The notes beneath the pieces were generated by a model, which ran no database searches, was not told the DNA's origin, and was given only the letters and a program-made list of their open reading frames with translations. 59,002 nt of DNA from Candidatus Accumulibacter meliphilus (GTDB taxonomy: Bacteria > Pseudomonadota > Gammaproteobacteria > Burkholderiales > Rhodocyclaceae): contig QPGA01000011.1 of the NCBI GenBank assembly GCA_003332265.1, positions 1 to 59,002 of the forward strand. The letters are read 5' to 3'. Positions within the stretch are counted from its first letter, which is position 1; every line of letters starts with the position of its first letter. Of this stretch, positions 42,881 to 51,099 are shown in pieces. The translations under genes and the position numbers were made by a program.

Positions 42881-43809
42881 TGCAAGCCGTCGCTGTCCGC
42901 TCGCCGCTGCTGCGCCGTGGTGCCATGGCCTTCTTCGGCGCGCTGCTGGCGTTCGTTCTGACCGCGACGGCCAGCGCAGCGGAGAAGGCAGATAAGGTAA
43001 ACCAGGCCGATACCGCGCAGCGGCTGGCGATGCGTAGCGAGGCGCTGAGTTACGAGCACGGTGAAGGGGTGCCCAAAGACCCGCTGCGAGCGGCGCGACT
43101 GTATTGTCAAGCGGCGCTGCTCGGCGACGCCGAGGCGCAGTTCAATCTCGGCTGGATGTACGCCAATGGCCGCGGGGTCGAGCGCGATGATACGCGCGCA
43201 GCGTACTTTTTTGGGCTGGCGGCAAAGCAGGGGCATGCACAGTCGCAGAAGATGTTGCGTTTCGTCGGAGAGCCCGGTCCGAAGCTGCCCGAATGTATGC
43301 TGCCGACGGTTCTTGCCGACGATGGCCGTGATGTCCTGGTCGCCCGCAGCGAAGCTCAGAAAGTCGTTTTCGGTCTGGTCAGGCAGCTGGCACCCGAGTA
43401 TGGCGTCAGTCCGCGCCTGGCCCTGGCCGTCATCCGTACCGAGTCCAATTTCAATTCGCAGGCGCTCTCGAACAAGAATGCGCAGGGCCTGATGCAGCTG
43501 ATTCCCGATACCTCCGCGCGTTTCAACGTCAAGCAACCCTTTGATCCGGAGCAGAACCTGCGTGGCGGTCTCGCCTATCTGCGCTGGTTGCTGGCCTATT
43601 TCGAAGGCGACGTCAGCCTCGTTGCGGCGGCCTACAACGCCGGCGAGGGGGCGGTCAATCGTTACCGCGGCGTACCTCCGTACGCCGAGACGCGCGGCTA
43701 CGTGAAGCGCATCATTGGTCTTTTTCAGCGTGAGGCGCATCCTTACGACGCCCGTGTGACGACACCTTCGCCAGCGTTGTCGCTCATCCGCCTGACCCAG
43801 GGAAGCTAG
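42880..43809 (+). CDS. Lytic transglycosylase with Sel1 repeats, exported
   Basis: A 309-residue exported muramidase-like protein. An N-terminal signal peptide (FFGALLAFVLTATASAAE) is followed by two Sel1-like repeats (YEHGEGVPKDPLRAARLYCQ and WMYANGRGVERDDTRAAYFF) and a C-terminal SLT domain: VIRTESNFNSQALSNKNAQG with the catalytic Glu, then LMQLIPDTSARF and AAYNAGEGAVNRY. It cuts peptidoglycan glycan strands, which may open the wall for the polysaccharide export machinery encoded upstream. The ATG at 42880 overlaps the epimerase stop, so it belongs to the same operon. Confidence 0.9.
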   Translation: MQAVAVRSPLLRRGAMAFFGALLAFVLTATASAAEKADKVNQADTAQRLAMRSEALSYEHGEGVPKDPLRAARLYCQAALLGDAEAQFNLGWMYANGRGVERDDTRAAYFFGLAAKQGHAQSQKMLRFVGEPGPKLPECMLPTVLADDGRDVLVARSEAQKVVFGLVRQLAPEYGVSPRLALAVIRTESNFNSQALSNKNAQGLMQLIPDTSARFNVKQPFDPEQNLRGGLAYLRWLLAYFEGDVSLVAAAYNAGEGAVNRYRGVPPYAETRGYVKRIIGLFQREAHPYDARVTTPSPALSLIRLTQGS

Positions 43810-43854
43810 GAACGTGACGCGCCAAGTCGCGGCGAAAAGCTGCGCACGGAAAGT

Positions 43855-43912
43855 GACGGGGGACGGTCATGACTTTCGTGGTCTGGGGTAGCTCGACCGC
43901 TCATGACCGTCA
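43855..43912. repeat. Dispersed repeat, partial copy 4 (third hairpin module)
   Basis: Contains GACGGTCATGACTTTCGTGG and, 22 bases on, TCGACCGCTCATGACCGTC, the two arms of the third palindrome of the ~120-bp repeat. The first two modules are absent or too degraded to call. It lies between the transglycosylase and the protease gene; the remainder of that 154-base spacer shows only the ribosome-binding site AAAGGAGC before 43964. Confidence 0.75.
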
Positions 43913-43963
43913 GCAGAATCACTCCCGCGTCAGCCTGCGATTGATGTCCGCCAAAGGAGCAAG

Positions 43964-44824
43964 ATGAACTTCTGGTCCCGAATTTTTTCCCTTTTGAGCA
44001 AGGGCCACGACCGCCTGCCGGGCAGCCGGCAGCTTGCCGTGAAGGCGCTGATGGGGTTGTCCTGGGGCTGCCACGGCGTCTCGGTGGCCGGCTTGCTGCT
44101 CTTCGCCGCTCCGGTGGCGGCGGATCTGCCCGAGGTGATCGATCACGTAAAACCTTCGATCGTCGTTGTCGGCACCTATCAGCTGACCCGCAGCCCGCAG
44201 TTTGTGATGCGTGGAACCGGCTTCGTGGTTGGCGACGGCCATCACGTCGCGACCAATTCGCACGTCCTGCCGGACAAGATCAACGAGGCGGCAGGCGAGC
44301 GCCTGGTGATCATGGCGCGTTCGGGGGGCTCGTCACTGCAGCAGCGCGAAGCCCGCTCGGTGGCGGTCGACAAAGCTCACGATCTCGCCCTGCTGCGGGT
44401 CGACGGCCCGCGCATGCCGGCGCTGACGCTGCACGACTCCGAGCGGGTGCGCGAGGGGCAGGCCGTGGCGTTTACCGGCTTTCCGATTGGTGCCGTGCTC
44501 GGGCTGTCGCCGGTGACCCACCGCGGGATCATTGCGTCGATCACACCGATCGTTCTACCCAGCGCGAACGCCCGCAATCTCAATGCCAAAGTCATTGCCC
44601 GCTTGCGGAGTGGCAGCTTCGACATTTTCCAGCTCGACGCCACGGCCTATCCCGGCAACAGCGGCGGCCCTCTCTACGAGGTGAGCCGTGGCGAAGTGGT
44701 CGGGATCATCAACATGGTCTTCGTCAAGGAGAGCAAGGAATCGACGCTGAGCAAACCTTCCGGGATCAGTTTTGCCATTCCCTCTGAGTATCTGAGCGAC
44801 TTGCTGCGCGACGCGAATCTGTAG
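43964..44824 (+). CDS. Trypsin-like serine protease, exported
   Basis: A 286-residue S1C-type protease without a PDZ domain. A hydrophobic N-terminal segment (VSVAGLLLFAAPVAADLP) preceded by a long basic region acts as signal peptide or anchor. The catalytic triad is complete: His in VATNSHVLP, Asp in AHDLALLRV, Ser in PGNSGGPLYEVSRG. The fold resembles DegP/HhoA catalytic domains, suggesting envelope proteolysis. It follows the polysaccharide genes after a repeat-bearing gap and has its own good ribosome-binding site, so it may be a separate unit. Substrate unknown. Confidence 0.9.
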   Translation: MNFWSRIFSLLSKGHDRLPGSRQLAVKALMGLSWGCHGVSVAGLLLFAAPVAADLPEVIDHVKPSIVVVGTYQLTRSPQFVMRGTGFVVGDGHHVATNSHVLPDKINEAAGERLVIMARSGGSSLQQREARSVAVDKAHDLALLRVDGPRMPALTLHDSERVREGQAVAFTGFPIGAVLGLSPVTHRGIIASITPIVLPSANARNLNAKVIARLRSGSFDIFQLDATAYPGNSGGPLYEVSRGEVVGIINMVFVKESKESTLSKPSGISFAIPSEYLSDLLRDANL

Positions 44825-44922
44825 TCGGGGAGGCATCGGGAAGCAGTAGTCAGTATTGTCAGTATTCGCGCTGCCGGCGCCAGCTTCTGGTAGCATGCAG
44901 CGCTGCTTTCGATGATCCGCGC

Positions 44923-46869
44923 ATGACCGCCCTGCTTTCCGAAGTCTTCTCTGCCAATGGCCCGCTGGCCAGCGGTGTTCCCGGCTATCGGCTGCGCACT
45001 CAGCAGCTCGAACTGGCCGAGCGCATTGCCGCCGCGATGGCCGACAACAGCGTGCTGATCGCCGAAGCGGGCACCGGCACGGGCAAGACCTATGCCTATC
45101 TGGTTCCGGCGCTGCTCTCGGGTGGCAAGGTGATCGTTTCGACCGGCACCAAGAACCTGCAGGATCAGCTCTTCTCGCGCGACATCCCGACCATCCGCCA
45201 GGTGCTCAAGGCGCCCGTCCGGGTGGCGCTGCTCAAGGGCCGCGCCAACTACCTCTGTCACTATCATCTCGAGCGCGCGCTGGCCGACGGCCGTTTCCTT
45301 TCCCGAGAAGATGCCGCCTACGCGCGGCACATCGCGCGTTTCGCCAAGCAGACGCGCACTGGCGACAAGGCCGATTGCGCCGACGTGCCGGAGAACGCCT
45401 CGGTGTGGGGCATGGTCACCTCGACGCGCGATAACTGCCTCGGCCAGGACTGCCCGCAGCACAAGGAGTGCTTCGTCCTGGCGGCGCGCCGCGAAGCGCT
45501 GGCTGCCGACCTGGTGGTGGTCAACCATCATCTGTTCTTTGCCGACGTGATGTTGCGCGATGAAGGGACGGCCGAACTGCTGCCGGCGTGCAACACGGTG
45601 ATTTTCGACGAAGCGCATCAGTTACCGGAAGTCGCCAGCCTGTTTTTCGGCGAGAGCGTATCGACGGCGCAGCTCGGCGAGCTGGTTCGCGATACCCAGA
45701 TCGCCGCGCTGGCGTCGGCGCGCGACTGCCTCGACCTGCCCAAGCTGTGTGCCAGCCTCGAAAAAGCGGTGCGCGACCTGCGCCTGACACTGCCGGTGGA
45801 GGCGGCGCGTTTCGCCCTTTTGCAGCTCGAGGGAAGGGAGGGGTTCGCGAGCGGCGTCAGCAGCGTGCTCAGTGCGCTCGAAGCGCTGGCCAGCTTGCTG
45901 GAAACGCAGGCACAGCGCTCGGAGGGCCTCGACAGCTGTTGGCGACGTGCCGGCGACTTGCTGCTACGCGTACGCAATTGGCAGAACGGCGCCAATGCCG
46001 ATTTCGTGCGCTGGGGGGAGACGCATACCCACAGCCTGCAGCTCAACGCGACGCCGCTGGTGATCGCCGAGATCATGCAGAAGCAGATGAGCGGTCATCC
46101 GCGGGCCTGGATTTTCACCTCGGCGACGCTCGCCGTGCAGGAGGATTTCGGCCACTACTGCGCCGAAATGGGGCTTGTCGACGCCAACTCGGCGCGTTGG
46201 GAGAGCCCTTTCGACTATCCTAATCAGGCCTTGCTGTACGTGCCGAAAGGACTTCCCGAACCGAACAGCCAGGGCTACACCGAAGCGGTGGTCAAGGCTG
46301 CTTTTCCCTTGCTCAAGGCCAGCCACGGCCGCGCGTTTTTTTTATGCACCTCGCTGCGCGCGATGCGTCGCACACACGAACTGCTCGGCGAAGCGCTCGA
46401 GCGAGCCGGCCTCGATTTGCCCTTGCTGCTACAGGGTGAGCGCAGCAAGAACGAGCTGCTGGAACGTTTTCGCCGCCTTGGCAACGCCATCCTGATCGCC
46501 AGCCAGAGTTTCTGGGAAGGCGTCGATGTGCGCGGCGAAGCCTTGTCGCTGGTGGTCATCGACAAGCTGCCCTTCGCGCCGCCTGACGATCCGGTGCTCT
46601 CGGCGCGTATCGAGCGCATGCGGAGCGCCGGTCGCAACGCCTTCATGGAGTACCAACTGCCGCGCACGGTGATCAATGTCAAGCAGGGCGCCGGACGCCT
46701 GATTCGTGACGAGAGCGACCGTGGGGTGTTGATGATCTGCGACCCGCGGCTGATCAGCAAACCCTACGGCAAGCGCATCTGGCGCAGCCTGCCACCGATG
46801 AAGCGCAGTCGCGATGTCGAGGAGGCACTTGCTTTCTTCGCAGCGCCAAATGTGGCGGGGCGTGGATGA
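44923..46869 (+). CDS. ATP-dependent DNA helicase, DinG/XPD type
   Basis: A 648-residue superfamily 2 helicase. Walker A is AEAGTGTGKTYAYLVPALLS (near residue 50) and the DEAH box is NTVIFDEAHQLPEVA. Four cysteines that could hold a 4Fe-4S cluster lie between them (in RANYLCHYHLERAL, then ADCADVPENA, DNCLGQDCPQHKECF). The C-terminal motifs SQSFWEGVDVRGEALSLVVI and QGAGRLIRDESDRGVL are typical. It unwinds DNA/RNA duplexes during repair. A run of eight T at about 46336-46343 lies within the coding frame. The stop overlaps the next start by four bases. Confidence 0.93.
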   Translation: MTALLSEVFSANGPLASGVPGYRLRTQQLELAERIAAAMADNSVLIAEAGTGTGKTYAYLVPALLSGGKVIVSTGTKNLQDQLFSRDIPTIRQVLKAPVRVALLKGRANYLCHYHLERALADGRFLSREDAAYARHIARFAKQTRTGDKADCADVPENASVWGMVTSTRDNCLGQDCPQHKECFVLAARREALAADLVVVNHHLFFADVMLRDEGTAELLPACNTVIFDEAHQLPEVASLFFGESVSTAQLGELVRDTQIAALASARDCLDLPKLCASLEKAVRDLRLTLPVEAARFALLQLEGREGFASGVSSVLSALEALASLLETQAQRSEGLDSCWRRAGDLLLRVRNWQNGANADFVRWGETHTHSLQLNATPLVIAEIMQKQMSGHPRAWIFTSATLAVQEDFGHYCAEMGLVDANSARWESPFDYPNQALLYVPKGLPEPNSQGYTEAVVKAAFPLLKASHGRAFFLCTSLRAMRRTHELLGEALERAGLDLPLLLQGERSKNELLERFRRLGNAILIASQSFWEGVDVRGEALSLVVIDKLPFAPPDDPVLSARIERMRSAGRNAFMEYQLPRTVINVKQGAGRLIRDESDRGVLMICDPRLISKPYGKRIWRSLPPMKRSRDVEEALAFFAAPNVAGRG

Positions 46870-48254
46870 CCGCGATGATCGACACGGCGGCCCGCGGCGA
46901 GATGGCCGAAGCCCTGCCGCCGGCACTTGCCGAACTGATGCCGGCCGACTGCGGCGCCGCCGCCGAGTGGCTCAATCGCGGCTGTGCCTGTGTTTCGGTC
47001 GATCACCCGTCGCTGAAGCGGGCACTCGAAGAAGGGCAGGGACGCGTCTCGCACGCCGAACTCCTGGCGACGCGGCCACACCTCTTTTCGGACAGCGTCG
47101 TCTTTGTCAGCGAAGGGCATCTGTTGCGCATGGCGCAGACCATCGCCGCCATCGAGCGGGTGCTGGTGCTGCCGGCGTATCGCCAGCGGGTGCTGGCCTA
47201 CGCCCCGGCAATTGCCCGTCATTCGCCTGCTGCCGCCGGCGTTTTCCTGGGCTACGATTTTCACCTCGGACCGCAGGGCCCGCAGCTGATCGAGATCAAT
47301 TCGAATGCCGGCGGGGCGCTGCTCAACGCCCGCCTGTTGCGCGCCCAGCGCGCCTGCTGTGCACCGGTCGCGAAAATGATGCCCGCGCCACGTGCGCTCG
47401 AGGCGGCTTTCGTGCGCATGTTTCGCGACGAGTGGCGACTCGCGCAGCTGGCGCGGCTGGCCCAGGGAGAAGCGCAAGAGCGGCCGCTGACGCGCATCGC
47501 GATTGTCGATAGCCGGCCCGGCGAGCAGTATCTGGCGCCTGAGTTTGAACTCTTCCGCGAGTTGTTCGAAACGCATGGCATTGCGGCGATGGTGGCTGAC
47601 CCGGAGGATCTGGCATTCGACGGCGAGCGCCTGACTTGTCGTGGCGAGACGGTCGACCTGGTTTACAACCGGCTCACCGATTTCGCCCTCGCCGAGCCGC
47701 AGCATGCGGCCCTGCGTGCCGCCTATGTGGCCGACGCGGTGGTACTCACCCCGCATCCGCAGATGCACGCGCTGTACGCCGACAAGCGCAATCTGGTCGC
47801 CCTCGGTGACCAGCAATGGCTGGCACAGATTGGCGTCGGCGAACATGATTGCCGGCTTCTGGCGAGCAACATTCCGCGCACCGAGGAGGTTTTGCCGGCC
47901 GCGGCGGACACCTTCTGGAACAGTCGCAAGCAATGGTTCTTCAAGCCGGCGGCCGGTTTTGGCAGCAAGGCGGCTTACCGGGGCGACAAGATCACCCGCC
48001 GCGTCTTTGCCGAGATCGCGCGGGGCGGCTATGTCGCGCAGACGCTGGTCGCTCCCTCCGAGCGCCATCTGCTGGTTGATGGTGTTGGGCAGGATTTCAA
48101 GCTGGACCTGCGCAACTACGTCTACCGTGGCGAGGTGCAATTGCTCTCGGCGCGGCTCTACCGTGGTCAGACGACCAATTTCCGTACCCCGGGTGGCGGC
48201 TTTGCGGCGGTGCTGCCGGTCTCCTGTCAGGAGTCGTCCGGAGGCTGTCGATGA
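46866..48254 (+). CDS. Unrecognised protein with ATP-grasp-like motifs in reversed order
   Basis: 462 residues, no family I can name. The N-terminal third contains YDFHLGPQGPQLIEINSNAG, resembling the metal-ligating E-x-N end of ATP-grasp domains; much later come FFKPAAGFGSKAAYRGDKIT, like a nucleotide-binding Lys plus glycine loop, and LDLRNYVYRGEVQLLSARLY. In standard ATP-grasps these occur in the opposite order, so a circular permutation is possible. Coupled by ATGA overlaps to both the helicase upstream and mobB downstream. It could be a ligase acting on a peptide or cofactor; function unknown. Confidence 0.65.
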   Translation: MTAMIDTAARGEMAEALPPALAELMPADCGAAAEWLNRGCACVSVDHPSLKRALEEGQGRVSHAELLATRPHLFSDSVVFVSEGHLLRMAQTIAAIERVLVLPAYRQRVLAYAPAIARHSPAAAGVFLGYDFHLGPQGPQLIEINSNAGGALLNARLLRAQRACCAPVAKMMPAPRALEAAFVRMFRDEWRLAQLARLAQGEAQERPLTRIAIVDSRPGEQYLAPEFELFRELFETHGIAAMVADPEDLAFDGERLTCRGETVDLVYNRLTDFALAEPQHAALRAAYVADAVVLTPHPQMHALYADKRNLVALGDQQWLAQIGVGEHDCRLLASNIPRTEEVLPAAADTFWNSRKQWFFKPAAGFGSKAAYRGDKITRRVFAEIARGGYVAQTLVAPSERHLLVDGVGQDFKLDLRNYVYRGEVQLLSARLYRGQTTNFRTPGGGFAAVLPVSCQESSGGCR

Positions 48255-48829
48255 AAGTCTTCGGGGTCGCCGGCTATTCCGGTTCGGGTAAGACGACGCT
48301 GCTCGAGAAACTGCTGCCGGAGATCATCGCGCACGGCCTGCGCGTCTCGGTGATCAAGCATACGCACCACAATTTCGATATCGATCGTCCAGGCAAGGAC
48401 TCCTTCCGTCACCGCCAGGCGGGGGCTGGCGAAGTGCTGCTGGCCAGCGCTTCGCGCTGGGTGCTGATGAATGAGTTGCGCGGCGCTCCCGAGCCGTCAT
48501 TGGCCGACTATCTGGCCCGCTTTTCGCCGTGTGATCTGGTGCTTGTCGAGGGTTTCAAGGACGAGGAGGTGCCGACGCTGGAAGTCTACCGGCCGGCCAA
48601 CGGCAAGCCGCCGCTGTGGCCAGAGCGTCGCCAGATCGTCGCCGTGGCTTCCGACGAGCCACTGCCGGCGGGCTTTCCAGCCGCTCTGATGGCGCTGGAT
48701 TTGAACGACACGGCGGCGATCGTCCGCTACATTCTCGATACGCTCAATCCAAAAGTCGCGCACGCGACTCACGAAACTCCCTTCTCCCCTTGCGGGAGAA
48801 GGGCCGGGGGAAGAGGGGGACGGTCATGA
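48251..48829 (+). CDS. mobB: Molybdopterin-guanine dinucleotide biosynthesis adapter MobB
   Basis: A P-loop GTPase of 192 residues that assists formation of the guanine dinucleotide form of the molybdenum cofactor. Walker A FGVAGYSGSGKTTLLEKLLP at the N-terminus, then VSVIKHTHHNFDIDRPGKDS and DLVLVEGFKDEEVPTLEVYR match the family. The natural protein probably ended near YILDTLN; the last ~28 residues (KVAHATHETPFSP...) are encoded by the dispersed repeat at 48751 and resemble the tail on the deacetylase at 1815. It heads the cofactor genes moeA, moaD and moaE. Confidence 0.92.
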   Translation: MKVFGVAGYSGSGKTTLLEKLLPEIIAHGLRVSVIKHTHHNFDIDRPGKDSFRHRQAGAGEVLLASASRWVLMNELRGAPEPSLADYLARFSPCDLVLVEGFKDEEVPTLEVYRPANGKPPLWPERRQIVAVASDEPLPAGFPAALMALDLNDTAAIVRYILDTLNPKVAHATHETPFSPCGRRAGGRGGRS

Positions 48830-48866
48830 CTTTCATGATCTGTAGTATCTCGACTGTCATGACACT
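48751..48866. repeat. Dispersed three-hairpin repeat, copy 5
   Basis: A near-complete copy of the ~120-bp repeat: AGTCGCGCACGCGACT, a perfect CCCTTCTCCC/GGGAGAAGGG stem, and CGGTCATGAC with the degraded right arm CTGTCATGACAC. The mobB frame enters it and stops at the TGA inside GGTCATGA, as in copy 1. Confidence 0.9.
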
Positions 48867-48916
48867 TCAACTGAGTTCCCTTCCACTAAGGTCCATTTCA
48901 CCGAGGGAAACCCGCG

Positions 48917-50122
48917 ATGCTGACCTTTGATGATGCCCTGTCACAGTTGCTGGCGGCCGCCTCCGCCGTTTCCGAAACGAGCTCCTTGCCAACGCTGGCC
49001 GCCGCCGGGCGCGTGCTGGCACAGGCGCAGCGGGCGCCGATCGACGCGCCGCCGCTCGACAATTCGGCAATGGACGGCTATGCCGTCGCCGTTGCCGACG
49101 TTCGCAACGTGCCGACGCGTCTGCCGGTGGCGCAGCGTATCCAGGCCGGCAGCGTGGGCACGCCGTTGCAGCCGGGAACGGCCGCCCGGATTTTTACCGG
49201 CGCGGCAATTCCGGCCGGCGCCGACGCAGTGGTCATGCAGGAGCTTTGTGAACATGCGACCGGCGAAGTGACCGTCAATCATCGCCCGGAAGCCGGCGAC
49301 CACATCCGCCGTGCGGGCAGCGACATTGCCGCTGGCAGCGAGATACTCGCCGCCGGCCAGCGCCTGCGGCCGCAGGACACGGCGCTGGCTGCGTCGGTGG
49401 GAATCGCTTCGCTGCCCGTCTTGCGGCGTCTTCGGGTCGCTATCTTCTTTACCGGCGACGAACTGCGCATGCCTGGCGAGGCGCTTCAGGCGGGGGCGAT
49501 CTACAACGCCAATCGTTTCTTGTTGACCGGTCTGCTGGAGCGTTTGGGCTGCGAGCTGCGCGACCACGGGCAGGTGCCCGACGATCTCGCCGCGACACGC
49601 CAGGCCTTGCGCGCTGCGGCGCAGGACAACGATCTGATTCTCACCTCGGGCGGCGTTTCCGTCGGCGAGGAGGACCACGTCAAGGCGGCCGTCGAAGCCG
49701 AAGGGCGGCTCGCTATGTGGAAAATCGCCATCAAACCGGGTAAGCCGCTGGCCTTCGGTCAGATCACTTCAGCGGGGCGTGCCGTGGCTTTCATCGGCCT
49801 GCCGGGAAACCCGGTGTCGAGCTTCGTCACTTTCCTGATGCTGGTGCGCCCTTTCTTGCTCAGGATGCAGGGCGCGTGCCGCACGGAGCCGCTGAGTTTC
49901 TGGCTGCGCGCCGACAGCGAGTGGCCACGGCCGGACGCGCGTCGCGAGTTCCTGCGCGCCAGGATCAACGCCGACGGTGGCGTCGAGCTCTTTGCCAACC
50001 AGGGGTCGGGCGTGCTGACTTCGGCGGTGTGGGGCGACGGCCTGGTGGATAACCCGCCGCAACAGGCGATACGCCGCGGTGATATGGTGCGCTTCGTGCC
50101 GTTTTCCGAACTGCTGAACTGA
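48917..50122 (+). CDS. moeA: Molybdopterin molybdenumtransferase MoeA
   Basis: A 401-residue enzyme that inserts molybdate into adenylylated molybdopterin. PLDNSAMDGYAV at the N-terminus, IFTGAAIPAGADAVVMQE, RVAIFFTGDEL, the LTSGGVSVGEEDHVKAAV loop and FIGLPGNPVSSFVTFLML are all standard. The ATG at 48917 follows GAGGGAAACCCGCG. The upstream gap to mobB is filled largely by the dispersed repeat, so moeA may still be co-transcribed. moaD starts 25 bases after its stop. Confidence 0.96.
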   Translation: MLTFDDALSQLLAAASAVSETSSLPTLAAAGRVLAQAQRAPIDAPPLDNSAMDGYAVAVADVRNVPTRLPVAQRIQAGSVGTPLQPGTAARIFTGAAIPAGADAVVMQELCEHATGEVTVNHRPEAGDHIRRAGSDIAAGSEILAAGQRLRPQDTALAASVGIASLPVLRRLRVAIFFTGDELRMPGEALQAGAIYNANRFLLTGLLERLGCELRDHGQVPDDLAATRQALRAAAQDNDLILTSGGVSVGEEDHVKAAVEAEGRLAMWKIAIKPGKPLAFGQITSAGRAVAFIGLPGNPVSSFVTFLMLVRPFLLRMQGACRTEPLSFWLRADSEWPRPDARREFLRARINADGGVELFANQGSGVLTSAVWGDGLVDNPPQQAIRRGDMVRFVPFSELLN

Positions 50123-50147
50123 AGCAATCGAAGATAGTGGAAAGAGG

Positions 50148-50414
50148 GTGACGAGCGTGAAGAGTCTGAAAATTCTCTACTTCGCCGGCCTGCGCGAGCG
50201 ACTCGGGCAGGGCAGCGAGGAGCTCGAGCTGCCCGCCGAGGTGAGCGATGTCGCGGCTCTGCGCGACTTGCTGGCCGCCCGCGGCGGCCCCTGGGAAAGC
50301 CTGCTGACGCTGCGGAACCTGCGCTATGCCGTCAATCAGCAGATGGCACGGCTCGATTCCCCCGTGTGCGCGGGCGACGAAGTCGCTTTTTTCCCGCCGG
50401 TAACTGGGGGCTGA
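50148..50414 (+). CDS. moaD: Molybdopterin synthase sulfur carrier subunit MoaD
   Basis: An 88-residue ubiquitin-like sulfur carrier. The hallmark is the C-terminal Gly-Gly (FFPPVTGG), which is adenylated by MoeB and turned into a thiocarboxylate before sulfur transfer in the MoaDE synthase. KILYFAGLRERLG and YAVNQQMA match the family. GTG at 50148 is the likely start, with AAAGAG upstream; a second in-frame GTG at 50157 is an alternative. moaE follows after one base. Confidence 0.95.
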   Translation: MTSVKSLKILYFAGLRERLGQGSEELELPAEVSDVAALRDLLAARGGPWESLLTLRNLRYAVNQQMARLDSPVCAGDEVAFFPPVTGG

Positions 50415-50415
50415 G

Positions 50416-50880
50416 ATGCGAATCCGCGTTCAGGAAGCCGATTTCGACGTCGGCGTTGAGCTGGCTGCCCTGCGCCAGGGGAATCGGCAGATCGGCGCCG
50501 TGGCGTCCTTTGTCGGCCTGGTCCGCGATAACAACGACGGAGCCGGCGTTTCCGAGATGAGCCTCGAGCACTATCCGGGGATGACCGAGAAAGCGCTTGG
50601 CGAGATCGTCGAAGAGGCCGGCCGGCGCTGGGCGATTATCGACGCCTTGGTGATTCACCGCGTCGGTCGCCTCTTGCCGAGCGATCAGATCGTCCTGGTT
50701 GCGGTGGCTGGCGCGCATCGCGGCGAAGCCTTTGCCGCCTGCGAGTTCATCATGGACTATCTCAAGACGCGCGCACCGTTCTGGAAGCGCGAAGTCACGC
50801 CGAGCGGCACGCATTGGGTAGACGCCCGCGACGCCGACGATCAGGCCGCCGAACGCTGGCAGGAGCCAGGCACCGCCTGA
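50416..50880 (+). CDS. moaE: Molybdopterin synthase catalytic subunit MoaE
   Basis: The large subunit of molybdopterin synthase, 154 residues. It converts cyclic pyranopterin monophosphate to molybdopterin using two MoaD thiocarboxylates. Recognised by ASFVGLVRDNNDG, SLEHYPGMTEKAL, IHRVGRLLPSDQIVLVAVAG, AHRGEAFAACEFIMDYLKTR and APFWKRE with the conserved Lys. The start is one base after the moaD stop, so translation is coupled. Confidence 0.96.
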   Translation: MRIRVQEADFDVGVELAALRQGNRQIGAVASFVGLVRDNNDGAGVSEMSLEHYPGMTEKALGEIVEEAGRRWAIIDALVIHRVGRLLPSDQIVLVAVAGAHRGEAFAACEFIMDYLKTRAPFWKREVTPSGTHWVDARDADDQAAERWQEPGTA

Positions 50881-50909
50881 CTGGGCAGCGCGCAGCGTTC
50901 CTAAGCCGC

Positions 50910-50948
50910 CGTCATTGCGAGGAGGCGCAGCCGACGCGGCAATCCAGT
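50910..50948. repeat. Short palindromic intergenic repeat (CGTCATTGCGAGGAG type)
   Basis: CGTCATTGCGAGGAGGCGCA and the following GCCGACGCGGCAATCCAG form an imperfect palindrome (ATTGC...GCAAT) of a kind widely scattered in proteobacterial intergenic regions. Only one copy lies in this window. It sits in the 255-base spacer between moaE and clpB. Confidence 0.55.
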
Positions 50949-50971
50949 TCCATCCTCTCGCTGTTTTCCGC

Positions 50972-50999
50972 CGCATACCGCATACCGCATACCGCACTC
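50972..50999. repeat. Heptamer tandem repeat
   Basis: CGCATAC occurs three times in a row followed by CGCACTC, a diverged fourth unit. It is a small microsatellite in the moaE-clpB spacer, about 70 bases upstream of the putative clpB promoter; copy number could vary between strains. Confidence 0.8.
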
Positions 51000-51071
51000 C
51001 CGACGAGCGGTTCAGCAAGCCGGACAGCCGCGCAACGCACGCAAGAAATAGGCTTTCGAGTCAGCCTTGGC

Positions 51072-51099
51072 GTTGACTTAGCCCGGCATGCCCCCACTT
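51072..51099 (+). promoter_or_regulatory. Candidate sigma-32 heat-shock promoter of clpB
   Basis: GTTGACT (51072-51078) and CCCCACTT (51092-51099) are separated by 13 bases and fit the sigma-32 pattern CTTGAAA-N13-CCCCATTT with few mismatches, including the tell-tale CCCCA. Transcription would start near 51106, giving a leader of about 30 bases before the clpB ATG with its AAGGAG site. Heat-shock control is the norm for clpB. Confidence 0.55.
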
